From the NCBI GenBank assembly GCA_017416765.1, contig JAFQBE010000018.1, forward strand, positions 1 to 39,393: a DNA stretch of 39,393 bases, read 5' to 3'. The notes beneath the pieces were generated by a model. That model searched no databases. It saw nothing but the letters and a program-made list of their open reading frames with translations, and was not told where the DNA came from. Shown piece after piece: positions 22,248-31,602 of this stretch. The DNA is from Clostridia bacterium (GTDB taxonomy: Bacteria > Bacillota > Clostridia > Oscillospirales > Acutalibacteraceae). Within the stretch, counting starts at the first letter, position 1; every line of letters begins with the position of its first letter. A program made the translations under genes and the position numbers.

Positions 22248-22294
22248 ATTTTTTGTCAAAATATGATAAGGCAGCCGCTTGGACTGCCTTATCT
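22248..22294 (-). terminator. Rho-independent terminator after the SLH protein gene
   Basis: A 10-bp perfect stem GATAAGGCAG / CTGCCTTATC (22265-22293) is followed in the minus direction by an A/T-rich tract including TTTTTTT. It starts about 12 bp after the stop codon. Confidence 0.85.
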
Positions 22295-22304
22295 GTGAAA
22301 GCTC

Positions 22305-25300
22305 TTATTTTACCCAATTCTCAGCATCTTTGTTTGCTACGCCGAGGTGAGTATTTGCAGCTTCCATAATGTCGTAGTATGCCCAATGAGAGTTATTCTT
22401 GAGGTCTGTGAACTTATTGAGAGTTGACACATTCTTATTGATATAATCCTCGTCAGGTGTTCTTTCGGTTGCGTGGTTTGTAACAGTTACAACCTCGGCA
22501 CGGGTGATGTTGTTATCGCCCTTGAATGTGCCGTCTGCATATCCGTTGAGCCAACCGATGTGCTTTGCGTATGCAATATCAGAGTATGCCCAATAGGATT
22601 TTGTAAGGTCTGTATAGTTTACGGTATAGTCGCTCTTTTTAACCTCGTTAAAGAGTGCATAGTAGCGAACCGCCATTGTTACAAACTCTGCACGGGTTAC
22701 GGGTGCGTCAGGTCTGAATGTTCCGTCAGAATATCCCTTAATGATGTCGTACTTTTCAAGATAACCAACATAGCCGTAATACCAATCCTTTGAGGAAACG
22801 TCGGAGAATGTTGCTTTGCCGTTTACAGCTTCGCTTTTTGCTTCAGCAATAAGTCTTGCGAAAATTGCGGCAGCTTCAGCTCGGCTCATATCTGCATCGG
22901 CTCTGAATGTTCCGTCATCATAGCCAAAGATATATGCCTTGTGTTCCTTGCCGGGAAGAATAATAACACCGTTTTCATCTGTTGTTCCGGTTACTTCATT
23001 GCCTTTCTTATCTTTCAAGACAACGGGATAATCAGCTTTAGCTTTTGAGCCGGAAGTTACTGTGATTGTGTAGTAGTTATCATCTTCAAGGAGATTCTTG
23101 CCCGTAGGAAGTGTAAGAGTTGCTTTTGTGCTTGTTACAGACTTCGTTACAGATACGGTCTTTCCGTCTTTATCAACGATTTTAACGGAAGTAGATACAT
23201 AAGAACCTCCGCCACCGCCACCGCCGGAGGAAGGTCTTGAAGAACCACCGCCACCACCGGATGATGTTTTAACCGGAAGTGTTACTTTACCGTTTGCATC
23301 TGTTGTGCCTGCCTTTGATGTGGTCTTATCTTTGATTGTTACAGATACACCCTTAACCGCTTTATCTTCGTTATCGGTTACAGTTACGGTAGTCTGATTT
23401 GAAGTTGTAAGAGTGTGAGTTTCAGGAAGTGTAACAGTTACCTTTCCGTCCTTGATTTCAACCAATGCGTTTCCGATAATGCCTTTAGTGTCTGCCACAA
23501 GAACCTTGTAAGCAGTTTTTACATCTTCGGTATTTTCGCCTTCGCCCGGTTTTGTTTCTTCAACACCGGAGTTACCTTCGTTGTCGGTTATATCCTCATT
23601 AAGCGGAGGGAATACTGCCTTGCCGTTAGCATCTGTAAGTGCTGTCAAAGTCTTTGCAACGGGTTCTTCGGTTGCATCTTCAGCTTTTACCGGAGCTTCA
23701 GTAATGATAACAGTCATATCCTTGACAGATGTTTTGTCAGCCTTGTTCTGAACTGTTACCGTGATGCGGTTTTCATAGTCAAACACATTGCCGTCAGGAA
23801 GAAGAATGGTAATGTTTTCAGCAGTCTTAACCGTGTCATCTTCATTCTTAACTTCTGCGTTGTGTGTAACAAGTGCTTTTTCGATTGCACCTTTTTCATT
23901 TACAACAGTTACGATAAATCCGTCAACCTCGGAATATCCGTTTACATCTGTGTAATCCATATATACCGGAGGTACACTTGCTTTGCCGTTTTCGTCAGTA
24001 AGATTACTTTCGCTCTTATCTTCAGAATCGGTAAATGTAACGCTCATATCCTTAACGGGTTTTTCTTCTGCATCTGTTACTGTTGCAGTAATTCGATTTG
24101 TATAATCAAACATTATACCTTCAGGAAGTTTCACATTGATTTTGCCTTCAACGATTTCGATAAAAGCATTGGCAATAGGAGCTTTTTCGTCCGCAAGAAT
24201 TACCTTGTAGCCATTTACATTTGCTTCACCATTTACATCTGTCATATCTCTGTGAATCGGGGGAACGATAGCCTTGCCGTTTTCATCGGATACAACTGAT
24301 TCAATGTTTTTGTTCTCATCTGTAAAGTTTACCTTAATATCCTTAACGGGATTACCGTCTGCATCTTTGATTTCTGCGGTAATTCTGTTATGGTAGTCGA
24401 ATACAACACCTTCAGGAAGAACCACACTCATAATACCGTCAACAATTTCAATGTAGGCATTTTCAATAGGCTTTGTTTCGTCATAGATTGCTACATCATA
24501 TCCATTAACAACACCTTTACCTTCGGCATCTGTCATATCGGTATTTACCGGAGGAACTACAACCTTACCGTTTTCATCAGTAAGAGCAGTATATGTCTTT
24601 TCATTGATGTCCTGAACAGTTACACTCTTATCACGAACTGCACCGCCGATAGAATCGGTTACTGTTACAGTAATACGGTTTGCGTATGTGATTGTCTTTT
24701 CATCAGGGAGAGTTACTGTAATTGTGTTATCGTCATTGTACTTAACATAAGCATCTGCGATAGCACCGAGTTCATCATTTACGAGAACATTAAGCTCATT
24801 CACATTTACATGACCTTCTTCATCGGTATATCCGTCAGCAGAGGTAGGAAGTGTGATTTTGCCGTAAATGTCGGTTTTGCCTTTTTCAATAAAGTCTGCA
24901 TCACCGAGAGCAATAACGGTTACATCAGCCTGAGCTTCGCCGTTGTGGTCTGTGATAGTTACGATAACGGGATTTTCTCTTGTAGGCTTAATACCTTCAG
25001 GGAGATCTACAACTACATTGTTGCTTTCACCGATATAGATTTCACAATCAGGGATAACAACATTTGCTTTATCGGTTACTGTGATTACGAAAGTTTCTTT
25101 TGTTTCGCCATCTTCTTTACCGATTGTGCCGTTGTCATCGTTGGTGTTTGTCTTGTTGTTCGGAACGATAAGCTGACCGTCTGCGTTTGTAAAGCCGATA
25201 GCCTTGTTTCCGTTTACATCTTCAATGTAAATCTTGAGATTTTCTTTAGGCTGCTGACTTTCGGTGTAGAAAGCAGTAATTGTGGTAGGCTTTGCATAAT

Positions 25301-28061
25301 CTAAAAGTCTGCCGTTTGTCAGCTTAATAGAAACATTGTCATTTACATCAATGGTAAGCTCTGAATTGAAGATAGGTTTTCCGTTTTCATCTGTGAGAAT
25401 AATTGAGTAATCGCCAACTTCAGCTTTTCCATCTTCGTCAGAATTGTCCTTGTCAATTAACTGAGGAAGGTCTGCACTCTGCAATGTTTCACCACAGACA
25501 GTACACTCGATGTGCTTTGAACCTGCACCCTCGATAGTTGCCGGAACATCTACAATCCATTCGGAAGGTGTATGTCCGAGAGGTTCTTTGTAATCTGCCT
25601 TGTAGGTTTCACCGCAATCACAAGTATAGGTTGTATAACCCATTGTCAAGCAAGTCGCATCAGTTACTACCGCTTCGTATTCGTGAGCCAACTTATCTGT
25701 GTAATCTGCAACAAATTCATCATCACAGTTTTTGCAAGAATAAGTTGTGTGACCGAACTCTGTGCAAGTAGGCTCTGTTACGGTCTTTTCGTAATCGTGA
25801 GCAATCTTGTCTGTATAATTGCCCTTATACTCGTCGTCGCAGTCGTTACATTTGAAAATGGTATATCCCATTTCCGTGCAGCTCGGAGCGATTACAGTTT
25901 CGGTGTAGGTGTGTTCCTTGTTTTCAGTATAATCGCCGATATATGACTTTCCGCAGTCCGGGCAAGTATAAACAGCGTAGCCGTGTTCCTCGCAGGTAGG
26001 CTCTACGGTTTCTTTATTGTAGTTATGCTCTAACATATCGGTATAGTCGCCGATATAGCTGTTATCGCAGTCCTCGCAGGTGTATGTGGTAAATCCCATA
26101 GACGTGCAAGTGGGCGCTGTTACATCCGCATTGTATGTGTGAGGTACAGCATCAACATAATCGCTTGCATATTCCTCGTCGCAGTTATCGCAGTTGTAGG
26201 TTGTAAAGCCGTGAGATGTGCAGGTAGGCTCTGTTACGGTTTCGCTGTATTCATGTTCAGCCTTGTCAGTATAATCTCCGATATAGCTGTCACCGCAATT
26301 ATCGCAGGTATAAGTTGTATAACCCATAGCCGTGCAGGTGGGTTCTGTTACCTCTGCGGAATAGTCGTGTCCGATTGCACTTTCAAGAACTGTTCCGCAT
26401 TCCTCACAAAGCTGCGGTTCGGTGCAGGTTGCTTCAGCTCCCGGAGTATGACCGTTAGCGGAGATTGCCTTAATCATCTTTTCGTCGCAGTTTTCACAGT
26501 TATATTCAATAACGCCCTCTGCTTCGCAGGTAGATGATGTTACGGCGTGTCCTTCGTCCCATTCGTGTCCGGTAGGCTCTGTGTAGTCGGAAACATTGTT
26601 AAGACCGCACATCGTACAAGTAGAGGTTGTATATCCTTTTTCGGTGCAGGTAGGTTCTTTTGTCACTCTCTCGTAAGAATGGGATACAAGCGGAGTAAGA
26701 TTTGTGATGTAATTATCTCCGCACAGCTCGCAGGTATGCTCTGTATATCCCATACTCTGACAAGTTGCGTTATGCTTTACGGAATTATACTTGTGTTCGC
26801 CCGTTGCTGTTGTAGTTTGGTAGAAGTCACCGCAGTCAGCACAAAGAGTTAAAACAAGACCGCCTTGCTTGCAGGTAGCTTCACGGATCACAACATCGTC
26901 ATAGTCGTGTCCGAGTGCCGGAGTGTAGTTTCTCTTTTCAAGTTCACCGCAAGTTAAGCACTGAAAGCGCTCATAACCGAGTTCGTCACAGCTTGGCTTC
27001 ACGGTTTCAAGATAGTGATATTCGTGCTCGTGAACGGTAGGCAGTACAATAATTGTTCCGTTTGCATTGTTGTTTTCTTCCTCGTCATCTGCAACAATCC
27101 AAATATACGATACGCCGTTTTCTGTCATTACTTCGCCTGCATAGGCGTAGTCAATTTCATAATAGACAGTATAATATCCCGGCTGTGTGTAATTCGGAGC
27201 AGAGGTTCTTGTGCAGCTATCGGCAGAACTACCGTAACGGATAGAAGTTCTCACACCGGAATCAGAAAGGTCATTTACCGTAAGCGTATGAGCTTCGCCG
27301 TCCTCGGTGCCGTAGTAAGATGTGATAACCGATTTTGCCGTAATATATTCGGCTGTTTCATAATCGCAGGTATCACAGATTTCCGTTACATAAAAACGGT
27401 TATTACCGAGCTGTGCATCAACACTTTCTGTAAAGTCGTGATATTCAAGTCCTTGTGTTGCTCTTGCAAAAGTACCTTTACAGAACTTGCAATATTCTCC
27501 ACGCTTGAGAGTGGTAAGGTGATAGTCCTCGCTATACGGCTCATAGGTGGAGCTGTCGAAGTCCACAAAAAAGTTGTGGTCGCAGGAATACAAGCCATAG
27601 ACATTGTTATTAAAGCTGTAAACGTCGGGACCGCTTACGGTGTTAATCGTTCCGCAGGTCTGACACACAGCCTTTGTCCAATGGTAGCCTGTATAGTACG
27701 CATCAACGCCCGGAGTTCCATCGTCAAGGTTGCCCTTGCTCTCGCCGTCAATACAAGTACCGTCGGAATACATTACGCCACGGTTAAGTGCCGTTTCTCC
27801 CGTCTTGGTATATTCGGGCACACGGTAGGTCACTACCATTGTCTGCTTACGGCAGACACTACAATACTGTGTTTCGTAGGTAGTGGTAGCGTTAACGTCA
27901 AGCTCGTTTGTTCTGTTATTGGATGAAAGCCAACTGTCTGCCGGATCGACATACTCATTACTCTGCGCCGCAAACACATTGGGAATAAAGGTTGCCATCA
28001 TACAGATGGTAAGAATGATAGATACGATAGATCTGAATTTACGATTAGTCTTTTTTGACAT
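22305..28061 (-). CDS. Giant repeat-rich surface protein with C-terminal SLH domains
   Basis: This is a 1918-residue exported protein. A signal peptide (SIVSIILTICMMATFIPNVFA) is followed by a Cys-rich N region. Then come about 14 tandem repeats of roughly 38 residues (about 340-865), each with the pattern H.Y...VTEPTCT..GYTTYTC..C....YTD; paired cysteines suggest small metal or disulphide modules. Residues of about 865-1600 contain repeated beta-sandwich units of about 80-90 residues with NRITV.V.D and DENGK..VPP motifs, resembling Big-1/carboxypeptidase-regulatory-like folds. A Gly/Ser linker (near 1600-1617) and three SLH domains (about 1713-1918; YSDGTFRPDAPVTRAEF) anchor it to wall polysaccharide. 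The ATG at 28061 has GGAGG at 8 nt. It is bounded by terminators but sits between the relaxase/PcfB and VirD4 genes, so a role in donor-recipient adhesion is a reasonable inference. Confidence 0.93.
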   Translation of the reverse strand: MSKKTNRKFRSIVSIILTICMMATFIPNVFAAQSNEYVDPADSWLSSNNRTNELDVNATTTYETQYCSVCRKQTMVVTYRVPEYTKTGETALNRGVMYSDGTCIDGESKGNLDDGTPGVDAYYTGYHWTKAVCQTCGTINTVSGPDVYSFNNNVYGLYSCDHNFFVDFDSSTYEPYSEDYHLTTLKRGEYCKFCKGTFARATQGLEYHDFTESVDAQLGNNRFYVTEICDTCDYETAEYITAKSVITSYYGTEDGEAHTLTVNDLSDSGVRTSIRYGSSADSCTRTSAPNYTQPGYYTVYYEIDYAYAGEVMTENGVSYIWIVADDEEENNNANGTIIVLPTVHEHEYHYLETVKPSCDELGYERFQCLTCGELEKRNYTPALGHDYDDVVIREATCKQGGLVLTLCADCGDFYQTTTATGEHKYNSVKHNATCQSMGYTEHTCELCGDNYITNLTPLVSHSYERVTKEPTCTEKGYTTSTCTMCGLNNVSDYTEPTGHEWDEGHAVTSSTCEAEGVIEYNCENCDEKMIKAISANGHTPGAEATCTEPQLCEECGTVLESAIGHDYSAEVTEPTCTAMGYTTYTCDNCGDSYIGDYTDKAEHEYSETVTEPTCTSHGFTTYNCDNCDEEYASDYVDAVPHTYNADVTAPTCTSMGFTTYTCEDCDNSYIGDYTDMLEHNYNKETVEPTCEEHGYAVYTCPDCGKSYIGDYTENKEHTYTETVIAPSCTEMGYTIFKCNDCDDEYKGNYTDKIAHDYEKTVTEPTCTEFGHTTYSCKNCDDEFVADYTDKLAHEYEAVVTDATCLTMGYTTYTCDCGETYKADYKEPLGHTPSEWIVDVPATIEGAGSKHIECTVCGETLQSADLPQLIDKDNSDEDGKAEVGDYSIILTDENGKPIFNSELTIDVNDNVSIKLTNGRLLDYAKPTTITAFYTESQQPKENLKIYIEDVNGNKAIGFTNADGQLIVPNNKTNTNDDNGTIGKEDGETKETFVITVTDKANVVIPDCEIYIGESNNVVVDLPEGIKPTRENPVIVTITDHNGEAQADVTVIALGDADFIEKGKTDIYGKITLPTSADGYTDEEGHVNVNELNVLVNDELGAIADAYVKYNDDNTITVTLPDEKTITYANRITVTVTDSIGGAVRDKSVTVQDINEKTYTALTDENGKVVVPPVNTDMTDAEGKGVVNGYDVAIYDETKPIENAYIEIVDGIMSVVLPEGVVFDYHNRITAEIKDADGNPVKDIKVNFTDENKNIESVVSDENGKAIVPPIHRDMTDVNGEANVNGYKVILADEKAPIANAFIEIVEGKINVKLPEGIMFDYTNRITATVTDAEEKPVKDMSVTFTDSEDKSESNLTDENGKASVPPVYMDYTDVNGYSEVDGFIVTVVNEKGAIEKALVTHNAEVKNEDDTVKTAENITILLPDGNVFDYENRITVTVQNKADKTSVKDMTVIITEAPVKAEDATEEPVAKTLTALTDANGKAVFPPLNEDITDNEGNSGVEETKPGEGENTEDVKTAYKVLVADTKGIIGNALVEIKDGKVTVTLPETHTLTTSNQTTVTVTDNEDKAVKGVSVTIKDKTTSKAGTTDANGKVTLPVKTSSGGGGGSSRPSSGGGGGGGSYVSTSVKIVDKDGKTVSVTKSVTSTKATLTLPTGKNLLEDDNYYTITVTSGSKAKADYPVVLKDKKGNEVTGTTDENGVIILPGKEHKAYIFGYDDGTFRADADMSRAEAAAIFARLIAEAKSEAVNGKATFSDVSSKDWYYGYVGYLEKYDIIKGYSDGTFRPDAPVTRAEFVTMAVRYYALFNEVKKSDYTVNYTDLTKSYWAYSDIAYAKHIGWLNGYADGTFKGDNNITRAEVVTVTNHATERTPDEDYINKNVSTLNKFTDLKNNSHWAYYDIMEAANTHLGVANKDAENWVK

Positions 28062-28107
28062 TTTTCAATCCTCCATAATTAGAATTTAGTTTGTATGGTT
28101 TTGTGGT

Positions 28108-28141
28108 ATGAGAAAAGCCGCCCTATGTTTAAGGCGGCTCT
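28108..28141 (-). terminator. Rho-independent terminator after the pcfB-like gene
   Basis: Stem AGCCGCC / GGCGGCT (28116-28139) with a 10-nt loop is followed in the minus direction by TTTTCTC. It ends the mobC-relaxase-pcfB unit. Confidence 0.75.
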
Positions 28142-28166
28142 CTGTACCGGTTAGGCTGATATTTTA

Positions 28167-28868
28167 TCATCTGCCTTTTCCTTTCTTTTTGGATTTACTC
28201 TTTTTCTTGCCCGATTGGGTGTGAGGATGTTCACGCTTATGTTCAGGGGCTTTCTTTGCTTTGTCTTTTGCCTGTTCAGCTTTGATTTCCTCAACCTTTT
28301 TCTTTACCGACTTTTTCCCGTTAGTAGGACTGACCTCTTTTTCCGTATCCCCGCATTTCGAGGATTCTTTCTCGTGCGGATTTCCTCTCTTGCGGGGGTG
28401 GGGGTTTTTTGAGTGTTCCTCCGGTTTCTTTTCGGGAGAATCCTTTTCGGGTACATCCTTTTCGGTAGGTTCCTTTTCGGGTTCCGGCTCAATTTCGGGA
28501 GCAGTATATCCCATTTTCTCCATAATGTAATTGAGCTTTGTCACATCGTCCTGCTTTGCGATAATATCGCACAGTCCGCTATTGTTGGTGTTATCCTTTA
28601 CAGCGGTAAAGAGAACGCCGTATTTTTTTGCTTCGCTGTTGAATTTGTTTATATCGCTTTCCTTGATTTGCAAGATGCAAAGTGGTTTATCAGATTTCAG
28701 GAGCTTTTTAAGATTGGTTTTGCCTTGCAGCTTGTTGTCCTCTTTCAAAAGGGCAATAATAATTGCCGCAAGGTTCTTTGCTCCAAGTCCGGTAAGTTTT
28801 ACAACTTCCTCGGTAATCTGTAAGCCTTCTTTTACCATAAGGTCAGCGACTTCGCCGCTTGTGTTCAT
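28167..28868 (-). CDS. pcfB: PcfB-family (DUF3801) conjugation protein
   Basis: This is a 233-residue protein. Residues 1-130 match the DUF3801/PcfB pattern: VVKLTGLGAKNLAAIIIALL, then GKTNLKKLLKSDKPLCILQI, the segment KYGVLFTAVKD and VTKLNYIMEKMGY. The rest is a very charged, low-complexity tail (PEKD and KKSKSKKK-type runs) likely to bind DNA or acidic partners. In pCF10, PcfB is an accessory factor that helps the relaxosome dock on the coupling protein; I assume the same here. The ATG at 28868 has AAGGAGG at 9 nt and lies 26 bp inside the end of the relaxase gene, so the two are coupled. A terminator follows. Confidence 0.88.
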   Translation of the reverse strand: MNTSGEVADLMVKEGLQITEEVVKLTGLGAKNLAAIIIALLKEDNKLQGKTNLKKLLKSDKPLCILQIKESDINKFNSEAKKYGVLFTAVKDNTNNSGLCDIIAKQDDVTKLNYIMEKMGYTAPEIEPEPEKEPTEKDVPEKDSPEKKPEEHSKNPHPRKRGNPHEKESSKCGDTEKEVSPTNGKKSVKKKVEEIKAEQAKDKAKKAPEHKREHPHTQSGKKKSKSKKKGKGR

Positions 28869-30177
28869 TCTGCATTACCTCCTTGTCTGCCTGCTGCTGA
28901 AGCTCATCGGCGTGTTTTTTCTTTTCGGTAATGCGTTCTGCATCGTGGTAGATGTTTTCACATAACCGCATTTCGCTTCGGAGAATACGAAGCTCGGCAT
29001 TGATTTTCTTTGCCTTGTCCTTAACCTCGTCAGCGTTTTCCTCTGTTCGCTCGGTATAAAGTCGTTTACGCTCTGCGACAAGCTCGTCGATCTTAACCTT
29101 TGTTTTTGCGTGGTAGTCTGTAAGGTCAGCAACGCTCTCTATGTTGTTTTCGTAGAGGAACTTAAACTGCTTCTGATAACGGTCAAGCTTTATAAGCTCG
29201 TCACGCATAAAAAATGACACCCTTTGCGGTGTCTGCTTCTTCTTTATTTTCCCGAACAGATACAGATAATGATAATAGAGGGCAACAAAGCCTTTGAGCT
29301 TTGTCGGCTCTATGTGCTTATATGCCTTATCAAAATCAAAGCCGTTTTTGGAAAGCTCGGAAGGCGATGCTGTCTTGATTCCGTTTCGTGCTGCTATGAT
29401 ACGTTCCTGTATTTCGTCAAGAGAATATCCCTTGCCGAGTCCGTCAAATCTTACGGGGTATTTCCCGAAAGGCGGCAGAACGGATGGGTGCGCACTTTTA
29501 CCCGGCTTGCGTTTTATGATATATCCACGCTGTTCCAAGTTTCTCCAAAAGTCCTTCATCGTGTAGGAGCATTTTATGATTTCGTCAAATTCCTCACGCA
29601 TCTGTCCTCGGATGGTAGGCTTGCCTTCTTTTTCAGCTTTCCATTCAGCATAGTGTTTTCCTTTGCCCTTTGGCTCGATAACCGACAGATTGTTTTCTCT
29701 GCACATACGGTCTGATACGGCACGGATTTTGTTGTAGTAGCTCGCCGGGGAGGAATGGTATTTCTCACCGTCCACACAAGACACAGAGTTTATTACGATA
29801 TGATTATGGTAATGGTCTTTGTCAAGATGTGTGCCGATTACAACCTCAAATCTGTCACCGAAACATTCCTTTGCAAACTGTCTGCCGATTTCGTGAACCT
29901 GCTCCGGTGTTATCTCACCGGGTTTGAAAGCCTGTATAAAGTGGTAGCCTAAAACGCCGTCCGTTTTGCCCCACATAGCTTTTGTTTCGCACATTTCAGA
30001 ATATGCGTTACTAAGGCTTGAACAGTTAAGGCAAGATTGCAATAATCTTTGCTCGGACTTATTTGGGTTGATTACATAATCAACAACACCGTTCAGTCCT
30101 GTCTTTTTTGCATTGGCAGCATAGGTCACGCTGTACCATAAATTGATTGTTATAGGTAAAACTTTTGTGATAGCCAT
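28843..30177 (-). CDS. MOBP-type relaxase (relaxase/mobilisation nuclease domain)
   Basis: This 444-residue relaxase nicks oriT and leads the transferred strand. The HUH metal motif is visible as H117 in GTHLDKDHYHNH, with H124 and H126 (HNHIVIN), and the N-terminal region has YVINPNK and several tyrosines (Y15, Y19, Y34) as candidate nucleophiles. GYHFIQAFKPGEITPEQVHEIG is the conserved segment before the HUH motif. The C-terminal 200 residues are charged and helical, fitting a relaxosome interaction domain. The start ATG overlaps the mobC stop (TAATG) and has GGAGG upstream; the 3' end overlaps pcfB by 26 bp. Directly upstream lie mobC and the hairpin-rich candidate oriT, as expected. Confidence 0.95.
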   Translation of the reverse strand: MAITKVLPITINLWYSVTYAANAKKTGLNGVVDYVINPNKSEQRLLQSCLNCSSLSNAYSEMCETKAMWGKTDGVLGYHFIQAFKPGEITPEQVHEIGRQFAKECFGDRFEVVIGTHLDKDHYHNHIVINSVSCVDGEKYHSSPASYYNKIRAVSDRMCRENNLSVIEPKGKGKHYAEWKAEKEGKPTIRGQMREEFDEIIKCSYTMKDFWRNLEQRGYIIKRKPGKSAHPSVLPPFGKYPVRFDGLGKGYSLDEIQERIIAARNGIKTASPSELSKNGFDFDKAYKHIEPTKLKGFVALYYHYLYLFGKIKKKQTPQRVSFFMRDELIKLDRYQKQFKFLYENNIESVADLTDYHAKTKVKIDELVAERKRLYTERTEENADEVKDKAKKINAELRILRSEMRLCENIYHDAERITEKKKHADELQQQADKEVMQNEHKRRSR

Positions 30178-30479
30178 TATCTTTTCACCTCCTTGTATAG
30201 TTTTTCAAATGCCTCACGCATTGCTCTGACTTCTTCAATGCAGATTTCTCCAAGTCCGTTTGCTTTATATGCCATTTGGTTTATGTTATTGCCGATGGCA
30301 GACAGCTCTCGGAGAAGCTGTGCATATTCGTCGGGCGGTCGTGGGCGTATCTCTGTTTCCAAGATAAATTTGCGTAAAAGCTGACAAGCTGTTAAGCCTG
30401 ATTTTTGCATAAGGCTTTGGAGCTTTTTATCTTCCTTTTCGTTGAGTGTTATTTCTCGGCGGATGCTTCGCTTTCGCAC
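30177..30479 (-). CDS. mobC: MobC-like relaxosome accessory protein
   Basis: This 100-residue basic protein has an N-terminal ribbon-helix-helix-like part (RKRSIRREITLNEKEDKKLQ). It is followed by the MobC signature helices (GLTACQLLRKFILE, LLRELSAIGNNINQMAYKAN). Family role: it binds oriT and helps the relaxase open the strands. The start is GTG at 30479, with AAAGGAGG at 8 nt; an earlier GTG (30488) directly abuts the ribosome site and is rejected. It overlaps the relaxase start and lies just downstream of the inverted-repeat cluster proposed as oriT. Confidence 0.92.
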   Translation of the reverse strand: MRKRSIRREITLNEKEDKKLQSLMQKSGLTACQLLRKFILETEIRPRPPDEYAQLLRELSAIGNNINQMAYKANGLGEICIEEVRAMREAFEKLYKEVKR

Positions 30480-30518
30480 AGAAATCACCTCCTTTGATAG
30501 AGCCGCAAGGCAGGGGTT

Positions 30519-30605
30519 TCAGGGGCAACGCCCCAGACAAGCTGCATTTGTACGGACAAATGCTATGCTTGCCACATATCAAAACTACCTACGGCAGTTT
30601 TGATT
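30519..30605. other. Candidate origin of transfer (oriT) upstream of mobC
   Basis: Three inverted repeats are packed in about 85 bp: GGGGC/GCCCC (30522-30534), GCATTTGT/ACAAATGC (30544-30563) and ATCAAAACT/AGTTTTGAT (30578-30604). The position, immediately upstream of mobC and the relaxase, is where oriT lies in this ICE type. The nic site was not identified. Confidence 0.55.
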
Positions 30606-30625
30606 TACCACGACCGCCCATAGCC

Positions 30626-31165
30626 TTAAATATGGTTTCTTGTAACAAAAATCATTGTTTCGATTTTGTTCAGGAAGTCCTCGACTTCCATATCGTAGAA
30701 GTGTTTATACCCGTCTTTTACCGGGTAGCGATAGGTAACATATTCGCTCGTTTTGCCGTTATCCGTTACCCACATTTTGCAGGAGAACACAACCTGAAGT
30801 GTCATATCTTCAAGCAGCCACAGCTCGTAGGCTTCCATAACCTCACTTAAAATAGAGGTATATTTACCGCCCTTGCTTTCAAGCAAAAGTGCGTTCTTGC
30901 CAAACAGTCGGTTGTGTCTGAGCCTGTGTGCAAGCTCGTGAGAGCCGCCTGCTTCAAAGGTACATACAGGGCAAAATCTCCAATACATAATCGGATCAAC
31001 TTCTTCATCCCAATGCACCTTGCAAAGTGCAGCTTCGGCTTCGTCCTCATACTCGGCGATAGCCATACAGAACTTTGTAATGCTCTTTTTGAGCAGTTCC
31101 ATATTGCTCGGCGTTGCTGCATCATCAGCGGTTTTGTTGTTTGTAAAGAATTTGTTTTTCATCAT
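30626..31165 (-). CDS. Hypothetical ICE protein with a possible Cys/His zinc site
   Basis: This 179-residue soluble protein contains FCPVCTFEAGGSHELAHRLR (about 64-83), whose C-x2-C and H-x3-H spacing could bind zinc. It is otherwise acidic with aromatic-rich strands (AYELWLLEDMTLQVVF). I do not recognise a named family. The start ATG at 31165 follows GAGG; a second ATG directly after it is equally possible. It lies between the terminator of the DUF3848 unit and the candidate oriT, and is probably expressed with the mobilisation genes. No membrane segment or signal peptide is present. Confidence 0.75.
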   Translation of the reverse strand: MMKNKFFTNNKTADDAATPSNMELLKKSITKFCMAIAEYEDEAEAALCKVHWDEEVDPIMYWRFCPVCTFEAGGSHELAHRLRHNRLFGKNALLLESKGGKYTSILSEVMEAYELWLLEDMTLQVVFSCKMWVTDNGKTSEYVTYRYPVKDGYKHFYDMEVEDFLNKIETMIFVTRNHI

Positions 31166-31195
31166 TTTTTACCTCGACTTTCATAATTTTTTATA

Positions 31196-31234
31196 TAGAA
31201 AAAGCCTGCCGTATTATTTAACAGCAGGCTCATT
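31196..31234 (-). terminator. Rho-independent terminator after the DUF3848 gene
   Basis: Stem AGCCTGC / GCAGGCT (31203-31230), with a 14-nt loop and a TTTTTC tail in the minus direction, lies about 15 bp after the DUF3848 stop. Confidence 0.8.
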
Positions 31235-31246
31235 TCTCGGTTTGCC

Positions 31247-31600
31247 TTATCTTTCAGGCTCGTGTTTTTTCTTTTGTTTTTGCTTTTCAGCTTCGCTTTC
31301 TTTTACAAGGTCATCGGCGTAATCATCGACAACCTCAAAAAGTCTGTCCATATAGGTCACATCTGTATCTTGCCATTTTTCATAACAAGCTGCGATTGGG
31401 TAATCCAATTTTACAAGTGCTTCTACCTGCTTATCGGATAGTCTGTTATCTTCAAAGGTAATCAGAATATCATCACGCATTGTTTTCTCGTAGGCTTTGT
31501 CAATAATCTGCTCCGGGGGAAGGCGTTTAAGTTCTTCAACATATTCGCTTTGCTCCTTTTGAGCTTTTTCCCACAGTTGCAGTCTTAATGCTTGGTTCAT
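31247..31600 (-). CDS. DUF3848-family ICE protein
   Basis: This 117-residue, highly charged protein has the DUF3848 pattern as I recall it: LWEKAQKEQSEYVEELKRL, an IIDKAYEKTMRDDILITFED segment, LSDKQVEALVKLDYPIAACY and YMDRLFEVVDDYADDLVKE. It ends in a lysine-rich tail. It is found in ICEs of Clostridia with no established role. The ATG at 31600 has GGAGAG upstream, which overlaps the stop of the giant helicase/methylase gene, so the two form one unit closed by the following terminator. Confidence 0.82.
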   Translation of the reverse strand: MNQALRLQLWEKAQKEQSEYVEELKRLPPEQIIDKAYEKTMRDDILITFEDNRLSDKQVEALVKLDYPIAACYEKWQDTDVTYMDRLFEVVDDYADDLVKESEAEKQKQKKKHEPER

Positions 31601-31602
31601 TG

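Noticed and set aside
25470-27030. Regularly spaced repeats that could be mistaken for a CRISPR or satellite array.
   Set aside because: The repeat period of about 114 bp is exactly 38 codons of the SLH protein, the units are imperfect and in frame, and there are no unique spacers or cas genes.
23415-27926. Long plus-strand open frames (for example 23415-24299, 24390-25304, 27015-27926).
   Set aside because: They are antisense to the repeat-rich SLH protein gene, lack ribosome sites and encode Cys/Phe/Ile-rich nonsense; they mirror the codon bias of the minus-strand gene.
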